NCBI GenBank assembly: GCA_001898485.1
Contig: MKTY01000023.1
Coordinates: 1 to 40,283 of the forward strand
DNA: 40,283 nucleotides
DNA from: Sphingobacteriales bacterium 46-32
GTDB taxonomy: Bacteria > Bacteroidota > Bacteroidia > Chitinophagales > Chitinophagaceae
Direction: 5' to 3'
Shown here: positions 1 to 8,300 of the stretch, piece by piece
Layout: each line of letters opens with the position of its first letter
How positions within the stretch are numbered: position 1 is the stretch's first letter
Notes under the pieces: generated by a model
The model's input: the letters and a program-made list of their open reading frames with translations, nothing else
The model's database searches: none
What the model was told of the DNA's origin: nothing
Program-made: the position numbers and the translations under genes

Positions 1-92
1 CAAGCGAAAATCATTTACAAATTGAAGCGCAGCCGGTAGTGGATAAAGCGGGAAATACTGAAAAGAAAATTATATTTGAAAGCTCTAACTGA
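1..92 (+). CDS. C-terminal fragment of an unidentified gene cut by the window edge
   Basis: An open frame enters from the left edge (codons in phase with base 3) and ends in TGA at 90-92. It encodes about 29 residues ending KKIIFESSN. The stretch is too short to assign a family. The next gene is a DUF4375 protein of the sort often found beside polymorphic toxins, so this could be a toxin tail, but that is inference only. A second frame stays open from 40 to the TGA at 145-147 and ends KKVLE, so a frameshift or a different true frame is possible. Confidence 0.4.
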   Translation, partial: SENHLQIEAQPVVDKAGNTEKKIIFESSN

Positions 93-181
93 CAACGGCA
101 CTAAAAAAAGGGGAGCCTACAACCCGATTAAAAAAGTGTTGGAGTGATAGGGGCGCATATTTAAGTAATCTTTTTAATAAT

Positions 182-652
182 ATGACAAACGACGAAATTA
201 TTAAGGAAAAATTCGATGAATCTGTAATTGGTATCGATGAGAAAATTTTAAAAAATGAAAACGCCTACTATAACCATGTTGTGAACATGCCGCAGCATTT
301 GCAGCTGGTGTATACGGTAATCGTATTTCATAATCAAGTCTATAATGGAGGGCTGCATCAGTATTTTTTTAACAAATACGGTATGTTTGGGTATAGAGTG
401 ATAGAATACCTGAAACTGATAAAATGTTATAAGCGGGTAAATATCCTCGAAAAAGCCATTAAAGAGATCAACAAGGAGGGGTGGAGTGAAGCGGAATTCA
501 GGAAAAGAGTTTTTAGCAGGACTATAAAAAAGGTTACAGATTTTGACGAGGATCTGTTTGATTTTCTCGATGAGTTAGATGATGAGTATTATGAATTGGA
601 AGATGAGGAGGACCTGGAAATTTATTTGGGCGAGTATTTAAAGAGTCTCTAA
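182..652 (+). CDS. DUF4375 (DMP19-family) protein, possible immunity protein
   Basis: The 156-residue soluble protein has the family signature NNGG-HQYFFN in the form YNGGLHQYFFN (about residues 54-64), preceded by a helical segment around QLVYTVIVFHNQ. The C-terminal part is very acidic (about residues 119-150, runs of D and E). The family is named after Neisseria DMP19, described as a DNA-mimic protein. In Bacteroidota, relatives often sit singly beside toxin genes. The acidic tail fits a mimic or inhibitor of a basic partner, but no partner is identifiable here. There is no signal peptide or membrane segment. The gene is AT-richer than the genes after 1.1 kb. The stop codon lies inside a tandem 11-bp duplication (AAAGAGTCTCT, about 640-661). 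Family assignment is fairly sure; the immunity role is inference. Confidence 0.75.
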   Translation: MTNDEIIKEKFDESVIGIDEKILKNENAYYNHVVNMPQHLQLVYTVIVFHNQVYNGGLHQYFFNKYGMFGYRVIEYLKLIKCYKRVNILEKAIKEINKEGWSEAEFRKRVFSRTIKKVTDFDEDLFDFLDELDDEYYELEDEEDLEIYLGEYLKSL

Positions 653-1120
653 AGAGTCTCTAAGCCGATAATAGGTTGTTCAATATCGAAACCAGCCTGC
701 TCTCACCGTATAACTTTCTGAGGAGGATATGCCAAAATGAAGGCAATTAAGGCTGCCTTGCTGATTTGCCGGATACCTCCAATCAGTAATCGTATGCCTA
801 CGGCTCAGAAAAAAACATTCACCAAAGGAATGCATAGTGAGGGCTCTGTCATGCAGCAAAAATTCGGAACCAACGGATAGTATGGGCAGTAGCAGGCCTG
901 TTGCCAGCACATTGAGGAAATAAAGGGATAGTTTCGGGCTTCTCATAAAAAAGGTTATCATCGAATAGCGCAAAATTTCTGCTGGCAGGTAGGGGTGGTT
1001 GTACAGGTGCCGGGCAACGGGTAGATAGTTTTATACGGTAGCCGTCCGTCCGGGTATTTTTCCCCTTGCTGGTTCAGATTTTTTTACTGACCTTTCTCTT
1101 ACCTTAAACCATTACACCTT
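653..1120. other. 468-base gap without a supportable gene
   Basis: The stretch holds only short open frames. A 97-codon frame on the minus strand (680-973) and a roughly 40-codon frame on the plus strand (750-880) show no recognisable domain, and neither has a convincing start region. The last 100 bases presumably carry the promoter of the patatin operon: a TATTTTTC sequence near 1056 resembles the TAnnTTTG -7 box. Degenerate remnant DNA is possible. Confidence 0.4.
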
Positions 1121-2413
1121 ATGCCATCATCAACCCCGCGCGTGGGCCTTGCGCTGTCTGGGGGTGGTTATCGTGCCACTGCTTTCCATCTGGGAACTCT
1201 TCATAAGCTGCATGAACTGGGACTGCTTTCGCGTATCGATATTATTTCCACTATTTCAGGGGGCTCTATTACCGGCGCTGCATATGCTACATCGGCACAG
1301 GACTTCGATAGTTTCTATAATGGATTATATAACGGATTGCAGCGGAAAAATGTGATCAGTCATGTTATTTTTTCATGGCTCATGCTTCGTTTGATACTGT
1401 TTTCATTACTTTTCCTGGTCCCGGCTTTTTATTCGCTTTTTACCTGCTATGCCTGGTTGTTTCCTCTGTTGCTGGCGATATGGATATGGCTGTTATTGAA
1501 ATTCCAGTTTTATATTTTTCCTGTCAGTAAACTGATTGAAAAAATATATGACCGTTTCTTTTATGGCGGAAAAACGCTGAGCCAGTTGCCGGATCATCCG
1601 GTGCTGGTAGTAGGCTCGACCAACCTGCAGACAGCCAAACCTTTTACTTTTTCTAAAAAGTGGATGGGAGACTCTGCTTACGAATACCTGAAGCCTCCAG
1701 TCCGGTTCAGTGCCGGCAACTTTCCCGTTGCACGCGCGGTAATGGCGTCGAGTTGTGTGCCATTTGCCTTTACCCCTGTAAGAATCGACCGGCAATTTTT
1801 TATGAACCAGGATCAGGCCAGGGAGTATCATCCGTTGCTGGTTGATGGTGGTGTGTACGACAACCAGGGCATTCACAAGGTAGTGGTGCAGGGGCGATAC
1901 GATTGTGATATTGTGATCACCAGCGATGCCGGAGGAGGCTCTACGGGTGAGATGAAATTCAGCAACACTATTTCGTTGCTCGTCGAGACCGTAAATGTGT
2001 TTATGGCGCGTATCAAAAAGGCGCAAATGGTACAGAATGTGTATGATAATGCCGGTACAGCGAATAAGGAAATAACCTATTTCTCCCTGGCATGGGACGT
2101 GGAGAACTGTATTCCTGGTTTTATTGAAAACCTTGCCAGGAAACAGGTCACACAGCAGGTTATAGCAGCACATGCACTGCCGCCGGAATGGGTTGCCGAT
2201 CCACGTGCATTCAAAGAGGAGATCGAGATATATCTCAAACAGCGGCTTGATTATGCCGCTATTCCCAGACCTACAGAGGAGGAGAGAGAGATAGCACGTA
2301 CTGTAGGCACCAATCTCACTGCGCTGAGCCGCCGTAAGGTGGATTGCCTGATCAAACAGGCACAGGCACTAACAGAGCTGCAGGTAAAACTTTATTGTCC
2401 TTCATTGTTCTAA
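1121..2413 (+). CDS. patatin-like phospholipase with internal membrane hairpin
   Basis: This 430-residue serine lipid acyl hydrolase is the first gene of a three-gene operon. The glycine-rich oxyanion loop is GGGYR (14-18). The nucleophile is Ser49 in SGGSITG, and the catalytic Asp242 is in DGG (242-244) of LLVDGGVYDNQG, so the Ser-Asp dyad is complete. Residues about 82-133 are strongly hydrophobic, giving two probable membrane spans inserted between the nucleophile region and the rest of the domain. The enzyme is therefore likely bound to the inner membrane with phospholipid as substrate. There is no signal peptide. The next gene starts one base after the stop. Patatin enzymes act as membrane-damaging effectors in several bacterial conflict systems (for example CapV of CBASS), but no cyclase or sensor gene is seen here. 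The fold is certain; the physiological role is unknown. Confidence 0.9.
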   Translation: MPSSTPRVGLALSGGGYRATAFHLGTLHKLHELGLLSRIDIISTISGGSITGAAYATSAQDFDSFYNGLYNGLQRKNVISHVIFSWLMLRLILFSLLFLVPAFYSLFTCYAWLFPLLLAIWIWLLLKFQFYIFPVSKLIEKIYDRFFYGGKTLSQLPDHPVLVVGSTNLQTAKPFTFSKKWMGDSAYEYLKPPVRFSAGNFPVARAVMASSCVPFAFTPVRIDRQFFMNQDQAREYHPLLVDGGVYDNQGIHKVVVQGRYDCDIVITSDAGGGSTGEMKFSNTISLLVETVNVFMARIKKAQMVQNVYDNAGTANKEITYFSLAWDVENCIPGFIENLARKQVTQQVIAAHALPPEWVADPRAFKEEIEIYLKQRLDYAAIPRPTEEEREIARTVGTNLTALSRRKVDCLIKQAQALTELQVKLYCPSLF

Positions 2414-2414
2414 T

Positions 2415-4481
2415 ATGATAAGAAAACCGCCTTTCAGAAAATTAAGAGGGTATGCGTTTGACCCTTCTTTGTCATTGCAGTTGGATACTGCATTGATAAA
2501 CGATATTACCTATAAAGTGCCCTGGGAAGACAGGGATGATACAGATCCGGAAAAGAAACTGCATCCGGGTCCCGTGGGCGAATATGTGGAAGTGATCGAC
2601 TATGATCCAACTGTAGAGAAGTTTTATGCGCCGGTAGATCTGGATCATCCCTACATTCTGGCGCAGGATGGGCTTACTCCTTCCGGCAGTAATCCGCAGT
2701 TTCATCAGCAGATGGTATATGCTGTAGCGATGACTACCATAAAAAATTTTGAAGCTGGCCTTGGACGGCCCGTATTGTGGAGCCCCCGGCAGGTAGTAAA
2801 AGAGGAAATAGCGGATGAAGGAAAATCTTCGGGCCGCAAGAAAAAAAGTGCAACGGTCAAACGAAAGATTGTAGACGAATATGTGCCCACACTTCGGATA
2901 TATCCCCATGCGATGCGGGAGGCCAATGCCTTTTATTCACCGCAAAAGAAAGCGTTGCTGTTTGGTTATTTTGCCGCAAGACCGGCCGATATAACCCTGC
3001 AGATGCCCGATAATCTTACGTTTACCTGCCTCAGCCATGATATCATTGCCCATGAAACCACCCATGCCATTCTCGATGGATTGCATCGTACCTATATTGA
3101 GAACAGCAATTCGGATGTGCTCGCCTTTCATGAAGCATTTTCAGATATAGTAGCCCTGTTTCAGCATTTCACTTTTCCGAATGTGCTGAAAAGTCAGATT
3201 GCCGCTACCCGGGGTGATCTCACATCCCAGAACCTGTTAGGAAAACTGGCCCAGGAGTTTGGAATTGCCATCGGTAATTATGGCGCTTTACGCGATGCGA
3301 TTGGTACTATTGATCCCCAGACTAAGAAGTGGACCCCAAAAGTGCCTACGGGTAATGAATATCGTACCATCATGGAACCGCATCAGCGTGGCTCCATACT
3401 GGTGTCAGCCATATTCGAAGCATTTCTTTCCATATATAAAAGCCGTATCGGTGACCTCCTGCGGATAGCCAGCAACGGATCCGGTATACTGCCCCAGGGT
3501 GAGTTGAATCCCGATCTGGTAAACAGGCTGGCAGCTGAAGCATCTAAAACAGCCCAGCATGTGCTCAATATGTGTATCAGGGCGCTTGATTACTGTCCGC
3601 CGGTAGATATTACATTCGGCGATTTTTTACGCGGTATTATCACTGCCGATACCGACCTGATAGAAGACGACAACCGCGATTACCGGCTTGCATTTATTGA
3701 TGCTTTCCGGAAGAGAGGTATTTATCCAACCGGCATCAAGCATCTCTCTGTCGATAGTGTGGCTTATCCGGCTCTTAGTACCGGCACTATAAGCGGTCCT
3801 ATAAAAATCATTGTTGATTTTTTGCATGAATACCGGGCCGAGATTATGAACAGGAAGAAGCGAAGTGAAATATTTGCCATTAATAAAAAATATATCGCTG
3901 GACAGTATGGCCGGGGATTGAAAACAATTTATGGTCTTCACCGCCGGTTACTGAAAAAATTCGATAATTCATTCGAATTCGAAAAGCTGACCGGCCTCTT
4001 ATTTACACAGGGTGCGAACCGGCTGGGCATTGATGCTACAGAAGCGTATGAACTGGATGGAAAAGACTGGCCTTCCGTATTTGTGCAATCGCTGCACCTG
4101 GCTTCCCGCGTGGGGCCTAATGGTGCACAGGTTAATCAGATCATCGTGACACTGGTGCAGCGGGCATGGATTACCATTGTACCTGACAAAACAGGCTATA
4201 AGATTACACCAGGCAGAAAAGAAGGCAGCATGATGGTAAGCGGCGGGTGTACTCTCATATTTGATCTGGATACGCTGCAGTTGAAGTATGCTATTTCGAA
4301 GCCCTTGCTGAATACACGGCTGCTGGATGAAGGTATACGTGAGCTGGATGAAAGCCGGTGTATTGGTCTGTATAAACATTTGCATGGTGAAAAATATACA
4401 CAGAGCCAGTTTCAGGCTTATTTCGGCCTGGGGCCCGGCAACACCATGAACGAACCATTTCATTTTCTTCACACGCATTAA
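2415..4481 (+). CDS. thermolysin-like (gluzincin, M4-type) zinc metallopeptidase
   Basis: The protein has 688 residues. The zinc motif HETTH is at 213-217 (His213, Glu214, His217). The third ligand is probably Glu240 in FHEAFSD, which matches the helix of M4 peptidases where (N)EAxSD supplies ligand Glu and Asp. An M4-like N-lobe precedes it (FHQQMVYAVAMTTIKNFEAGLG, about 95-118). A lysine/arginine-rich insert lies near 140-152. About 430 residues follow the active site, roughly the second half of which I cannot assign. There is no signal peptide and no obvious propeptide, so the enzyme is probably cytoplasmic, unlike classical secreted M4 proteases. The gene starts 1 base after the patatin stop and ends 8 bases before the MBL start, so the three are co-transcribed. 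Targets could be host proteins, or the patatin partner itself (inference). Confidence 0.85.
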   Translation: MIRKPPFRKLRGYAFDPSLSLQLDTALINDITYKVPWEDRDDTDPEKKLHPGPVGEYVEVIDYDPTVEKFYAPVDLDHPYILAQDGLTPSGSNPQFHQQMVYAVAMTTIKNFEAGLGRPVLWSPRQVVKEEIADEGKSSGRKKKSATVKRKIVDEYVPTLRIYPHAMREANAFYSPQKKALLFGYFAARPADITLQMPDNLTFTCLSHDIIAHETTHAILDGLHRTYIENSNSDVLAFHEAFSDIVALFQHFTFPNVLKSQIAATRGDLTSQNLLGKLAQEFGIAIGNYGALRDAIGTIDPQTKKWTPKVPTGNEYRTIMEPHQRGSILVSAIFEAFLSIYKSRIGDLLRIASNGSGILPQGELNPDLVNRLAAEASKTAQHVLNMCIRALDYCPPVDITFGDFLRGIITADTDLIEDDNRDYRLAFIDAFRKRGIYPTGIKHLSVDSVAYPALSTGTISGPIKIIVDFLHEYRAEIMNRKKRSEIFAINKKYIAGQYGRGLKTIYGLHRRLLKKFDNSFEFEKLTGLLFTQGANRLGIDATEAYELDGKDWPSVFVQSLHLASRVGPNGAQVNQIIVTLVQRAWITIVPDKTGYKITPGRKEGSMMVSGGCTLIFDLDTLQLKYAISKPLLNTRLLDEGIRELDESRCIGLYKHLHGEKYTQSQFQAYFGLGPGNTMNEPFHFLHTH

Positions 4482-4489
4482 TTGAAACT

Positions 4490-5959
4490 ATGGCAAAAGC
4501 AAGTACAACCCGTATTAATAAAATTGCTGTCAGAATGTATAAGGGCGGCACCGGCGATTGCTTTTTACTGCAGTTCAAAAAAGGCAGTCGGGTGAGTTTT
4601 AATATGATGATCGACTGCGGATTTATTCACGGAGGTAAAGCACAGTTTGAAAAAGTTGCTGGCGATATTCAGGATAAAACAGGCGGCGTGATTGACCTGC
4701 TGGTGGTGACACATGAACATGCTGATCATATCAACGGGTTTGACAAGGCAAAACATTTTTTTGATGCGTTTACTTTTAAAAAAGTCTGGTTTGCCTGGAC
4801 CGAAAATGATGAAGATGCTATTGCCAACGACTATCGCAAAAACAGGAGTGAAGTCAGTAAAGCGCTGAATGTTGCAGTATCGCGGCTTCAGAGCCTGGAT
4901 AAGGGGCAGTATTATGAAAAAATACTGAAAGATGAAATGAACAGTGGGCTTATGATAGCGGGCAAAAAGAAATTTATTCACTCTTTAAGCTCTCTCAACG
5001 AACTGAATTTTCTGAAAGCATCTGCCGGGCAGCCTCTGCCTACCATGGTTGAAAAGTTCAAAGAATTTCTGGTCATAAAACCCGATACGGATGTAGATCT
5101 GCTGGAGCCGGGCGATGTGCGCTCTGGCCTGGCAGGGGCGCCTGGTATCCGGTTTTATGTCTTAGGTCCGCCCAAAGACTATAACCTGCTTAATGAAACC
5201 GAGAATGAAGAAGATAATTATGAACAGCGGGAATCACCGAGCCGGAAAGATTTTGCCTTTCTTTCTGCACTCGATGCCACTTCTGTAACGGATCAGTCGG
5301 CCAAACTGCCATTTGATTCCGAGTATGAGTTAGATAACCGGTCCAATGCTTTACGGAATAAGTATGAAAAAGAGGGCGACTGGCGAAAGATCGATTATGA
5401 CTGGTTATACAGTGCAGGCAGCCTGGCTATGCGTTACGAACGCAGTATCAACAATACCAGTCTTGCCCTGGCTATTCAGTTTGAGGGATCAGAACGCGTA
5501 CTGCTTTTTCCTGCCGATGCTGAGTTGGGTAACTGGAAAAGCTGGCATATGGGGCTGAAGTGGCCAGTGAAGATTAAAGGGGATCTGGTGAAAAAAGATA
5601 TTTCTTACCTGCTTGAAAAAACTGTTTTTTATAAAGTAGGACATCACCTCAGTCATAATGGAACGGCCACACATCTGGGGCTTGATCTGATGACCAGCGA
5701 TGAGCTTACCGCGATGGCCACACTCGATTTTAAAAAAATCAACGATGGCTGGCTCAATACCATGCCCAATGACTTGTTGAGTGCCGAGCTGCTAAAAAAA
5801 TGCAGGGGTAAACTCTTTGTCAATGGCGATCATCTGAAAATACTGGCCAATATGAAGACCGATCGCGTTACGATAAAAAAGACTAATGAAACGGCGATGA
5901 AAAAACTGAATGAGAAATTTAAGAATGAGATTTTCCTGGAGTGCGAAATTGAAGGGTAA
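4490..5959 (+). CDS. metallo-beta-lactamase-fold hydrolase (ComEC/Rec2-like MBL type)
   Basis: The protein has 489 residues. The N-terminal strand motif GGTGDCFLLQF (19-29) and MIDCG (40-44) precede the metal-binding motif HEHADH (75-80). A later KVGHHLSHNGT motif near residue 385 resembles the C-terminal VGHHGS of ComEC-type and related MBL enzymes. The insert between these (about 100-330) is charged and much longer than in minimal MBL proteins. There is no signal peptide. Such MBL proteins cut phosphodiesters or other esters; the substrate cannot be told here. It is the last gene of the patatin/peptidase operon, 8 bases behind the peptidase. An MBL enzyme and a protease also occur together in the Avs1 anti-phage system, with a STAND NTPase that is absent here. 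Confidence 0.88.
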   Translation: MAKASTTRINKIAVRMYKGGTGDCFLLQFKKGSRVSFNMMIDCGFIHGGKAQFEKVAGDIQDKTGGVIDLLVVTHEHADHINGFDKAKHFFDAFTFKKVWFAWTENDEDAIANDYRKNRSEVSKALNVAVSRLQSLDKGQYYEKILKDEMNSGLMIAGKKKFIHSLSSLNELNFLKASAGQPLPTMVEKFKEFLVIKPDTDVDLLEPGDVRSGLAGAPGIRFYVLGPPKDYNLLNETENEEDNYEQRESPSRKDFAFLSALDATSVTDQSAKLPFDSEYELDNRSNALRNKYEKEGDWRKIDYDWLYSAGSLAMRYERSINNTSLALAIQFEGSERVLLFPADAELGNWKSWHMGLKWPVKIKGDLVKKDISYLLEKTVFYKVGHHLSHNGTATHLGLDLMTSDELTAMATLDFKKINDGWLNTMPNDLLSAELLKKCRGKLFVNGDHLKILANMKTDRVTIKKTNETAMKKLNEKFKNEIFLECEIEG

Positions 5960-6008
5960 AATCAAGCTGACCTCCTTTTTTACCTGTTTTGTCGGCTTTT
6001 CTTCTTTC

Positions 6009-6031
6009 CCCTTCCGGCTTTTGCGGAAGGG
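6009..6031 (+). terminator. hairpin after the three-gene operon
   Basis: A perfect 8-bp stem (6009-6016 with 6024-6031, CCCTTCCG/CGGAAGGG) with a 7-base loop lies 50 bases past the MBL stop. It is followed by GC and then AT-rich sequence, not a clean T run, so it may be a weak or Rho-assisted terminator or an RNA-stabilising hairpin. Confidence 0.45.
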
Positions 6032-6075
6032 CGGGGTTATTAATTATATCTTTAAATGAAATAAATGAATTAGTT

Positions 6076-6504
6076 ATGGTACGGATGAATCCCTATTTGA
6101 ATTTTGACGGCAATACCGAAGAAGCATTTAATTTTTACCGGTCCGTATTTGGCGGCGAATTTGTGGGCGGCATACATCGTATGGGTGAAGCGCCTGGTAT
6201 GGACGGGTTAGCGGCCGGTGAAAAAAACCGTGTTATGCACATCTCACTGCCTATTGGTAACGGAGCTACCTTGATGGCTTCCGATACACTGCCCTCTGCC
6301 GGGCATGTACTACATAAAGGCAATAACGTGCATATTTCGCTGCACCCCGATAGCCGCGAAGAAGCCGACCGTCTCTTTGCCGGTCTTTCTGCCGGTGGCC
6401 AGATAGTGATGGCACTGACCGATACTTTCTGGGGATCTTATTTTGGTACCTTTATCGACAAGTTTGGAATAAGCTGGATGATTAATTACGCAAAAGAGGC
6501 GTAA
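6076..6504 (+). CDS. VOC-family (glyoxalase/PhnB-like) protein
   Basis: This 142-residue protein of the vicinal-oxygen-chelate fold begins MVRMNPYLNFDGNTEEAFNFY. That is the usual opening of PhnB-like proteins: a beta strand followed by the helix that carries the EEAxxFY motif. The C-terminal YFGTFIDKFGISWMINY segment is also typical. I chose ATG 6076 over an upstream in-frame codon at 5989, because the extra 29 residues do not resemble the family and overlap the terminator hairpin. Members without a recognised enzyme partner are usually of unknown substrate. Same strand as the preceding operon but separated by a hairpin, so probably independent. Confidence 0.85.
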   Translation: MVRMNPYLNFDGNTEEAFNFYRSVFGGEFVGGIHRMGEAPGMDGLAAGEKNRVMHISLPIGNGATLMASDTLPSAGHVLHKGNNVHISLHPDSREEADRLFAGLSAGGQIVMALTDTFWGSYFGTFIDKFGISWMINYAKEA

Positions 6505-6663
6505 ACTTGTAACCGGGAGCATCTTTCCGTTAAACTTTTCTTCTTTTGTGGAAAGTTTATATCTGATCAGGTCTGTAAGCGAATTAGTTCATTGATAATT
6601 TGTTTACAGGCTTGTCTTTTTCTGCATCATATTGTATTTTGTTGCTTCAGTTATTGAAGCGTT

Positions 6664-8145
6664 ATGAGAAAAATTATTGCCACCCTTTATTTTTGTATTT
6701 ACCTGGCTTTTGGTTATGCACAACCAGGTAAAAAGGGAATGCCTGGAGGCGAGCCCTACACATTTGAATCGTCTCAGGTACTTGAAGTGCCCGGAGGAGG
6801 TTTCGTAGGCCTTCGGACCATTCAGAAAGGCCGTGCCATGACTACATATTCATCCCGTTGGAACGAATATGTACTGTATCGGTACAATTCCAATATGGTA
6901 AAGGAAAAAGAAGTGGAGTTTGGGAGTAAAAAAGAGTTTGGGGCATACTACTCGGAATTTTTTGTATTTGGTGGCAAACTATGGCTTGTTAATTTATTGC
7001 CGGTTGATGATTTTAAGGGAGGGAGTCTGGTCGCAATTGAAATCAATCCCCAAACGCTTGAGCTGAGCGAACCCAGGGTATTGATCAGTGCTGAAGAACA
7101 TCAACTCAAGAGCGGAGCGGTAGGTGCAAGAGGATATACATTTAATGTACATAGTTCTATATCGCCCGACAGACAGCGGATATCATTTATGATCATCAAT
7201 CATAAATCAAAGTTTAGCATAGGCGTGTTTGATGGCGGGCTGGAAAGGAAATGGTATCAAAATCCCGAACTGGATAAGCTGGATCGTAACTGGATGCAAT
7301 CGCTGGTAGTAAATAATGCTGGAGAAGTAGCATTGGGTTATACCCATAGAAATGACGGATATGTAACGATATTAAAAGAAAAACCCAACCCCACATGGTG
7401 TGATATGCCTGTTAAAGATATGGGCGTAAATATGGTTGGGCTGTTGGTTGATGAAGCCGGAAGTAAAATACATATAACCGGCGGGTACGTGGATGGCTCA
7501 TATAATTGTGTAGGTATTTACCAGGGAAGTATTAATATGCAGACAGGCACAATGGACCCTTTTACTAAGCATAAATTTCCGGAGAGGCTGGTAGAACAAC
7601 TGGCGGATGATGATCTTGCTTCTACAAAGGATAGAAAATATGGCGTTAACCGTTTCTGGGGGACACAGTTTTTTTATACAGCAGATAAGGTGCCTGATTT
7701 ACTGATCGAATTCAATGAAGGTGCTACTCCGTCTGCCAACTCACGTACCCCTGCTATGGTACACAGCCGCAATCTGCTGAATGTCAGATTTGCTTCGGAC
7801 GGGCTTGTGTTTACCCGCGTACCCAAATACACCATATTTACTATGGGCGATTTTTCGAGAGGGTATCACTTGCAGATAGAAGCGGACAGGCTGCTGGTGC
7901 TCTATTATGATTCGGAGGATAACCTAAAGCAGGATGTAACTAGCCAAAAGGCCAAATATGTACGGATAGATAAAACGCGTTTAGTAGCAGCATTGATCGG
8001 CTACGATGGGAGTCTTACACGTCAGCCAATTTATGGCGAACCCTATACATCGCGTCGTACCCGAGCCGAACAGGTTTCTATGTCTTCTTACCAGATTCCG
8101 GTTTGTAATTATGGAGTGGAAGCCTGTTTTCCCGTGAAAAGGTAA
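6664..8145 (+). CDS. exported protein of unknown function (493 aa)
   Basis: A Sec signal peptide spans residues 1-20 (charged MRK, hydrophobic core, cut after GYAQ). The mature part is rich in beta-type segments with repeated G-Y/W patterns (for example VLEVPGGGFVGL, FVFGGKLWLVNLL, IHITGGYVDGSYNCVGIYQG). That suggests a beta-propeller-like fold, but I recognise no family. The C-terminus holds a Cys pair spaced by six residues (CNYGVEACF), ten residues from the end in all. The following exported protein ends with a comparable Cys pair (NCLVLKNCF). The 155-base gap and shared orientation suggest a functional link between the two (inference). Confidence 0.75.
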   Translation: MRKIIATLYFCIYLAFGYAQPGKKGMPGGEPYTFESSQVLEVPGGGFVGLRTIQKGRAMTTYSSRWNEYVLYRYNSNMVKEKEVEFGSKKEFGAYYSEFFVFGGKLWLVNLLPVDDFKGGSLVAIEINPQTLELSEPRVLISAEEHQLKSGAVGARGYTFNVHSSISPDRQRISFMIINHKSKFSIGVFDGGLERKWYQNPELDKLDRNWMQSLVVNNAGEVALGYTHRNDGYVTILKEKPNPTWCDMPVKDMGVNMVGLLVDEAGSKIHITGGYVDGSYNCVGIYQGSINMQTGTMDPFTKHKFPERLVEQLADDDLASTKDRKYGVNRFWGTQFFYTADKVPDLLIEFNEGATPSANSRTPAMVHSRNLLNVRFASDGLVFTRVPKYTIFTMGDFSRGYHLQIEADRLLVLYYDSEDNLKQDVTSQKAKYVRIDKTRLVAALIGYDGSLTRQPIYGEPYTSRRTRAEQVSMSSYQIPVCNYGVEACFPVKR

Positions 8146-8257
8146 GAATCATCGCGGCTAACGAGCTCTTGTAACTAACTATCCCTCAGTTGGAGCAACT
8201 CATGACATATCTCAGGCAATTGATACCGATGTCTGTAGACATACGAGAGTAGCCAAT

Positions 8258-8291
8258 TTAGTTTTGCATCTTTTATGCAATAAAACTAAAT
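8258..8291 (+). promoter_or_regulatory. probable promoter -7 box overlapped by an inverted repeat
   Basis: TAGTTTTG at 8260-8267 matches the Bacteroidota -7 consensus TAnnTTTG, 33 bases before the next start codon. The box lies in the left arm of an imperfect palindrome: TTTAGTTTT-GCAT (8258-8270) against ATGC-aat-AAAACTAAA (8276-8291). A repressor site or a 5' stem are both possible. No clear -33 TTTG is seen at the usual distance. Confidence 0.45.
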
Positions 8292-8300
8292 CGGTCTGGT

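Noticed and set aside
680-973. 97-codon open frame on the minus strand
   Set aside because: No domain, no signal peptide of the usual form despite a hydrophobic start, and no neighbour link; could be chance or remnant DNA.
1493-2173. Minus-strand frame opposite the patatin gene
   Set aside because: Antisense shadow; the patatin dyad and oxyanion loop are all on the plus strand.
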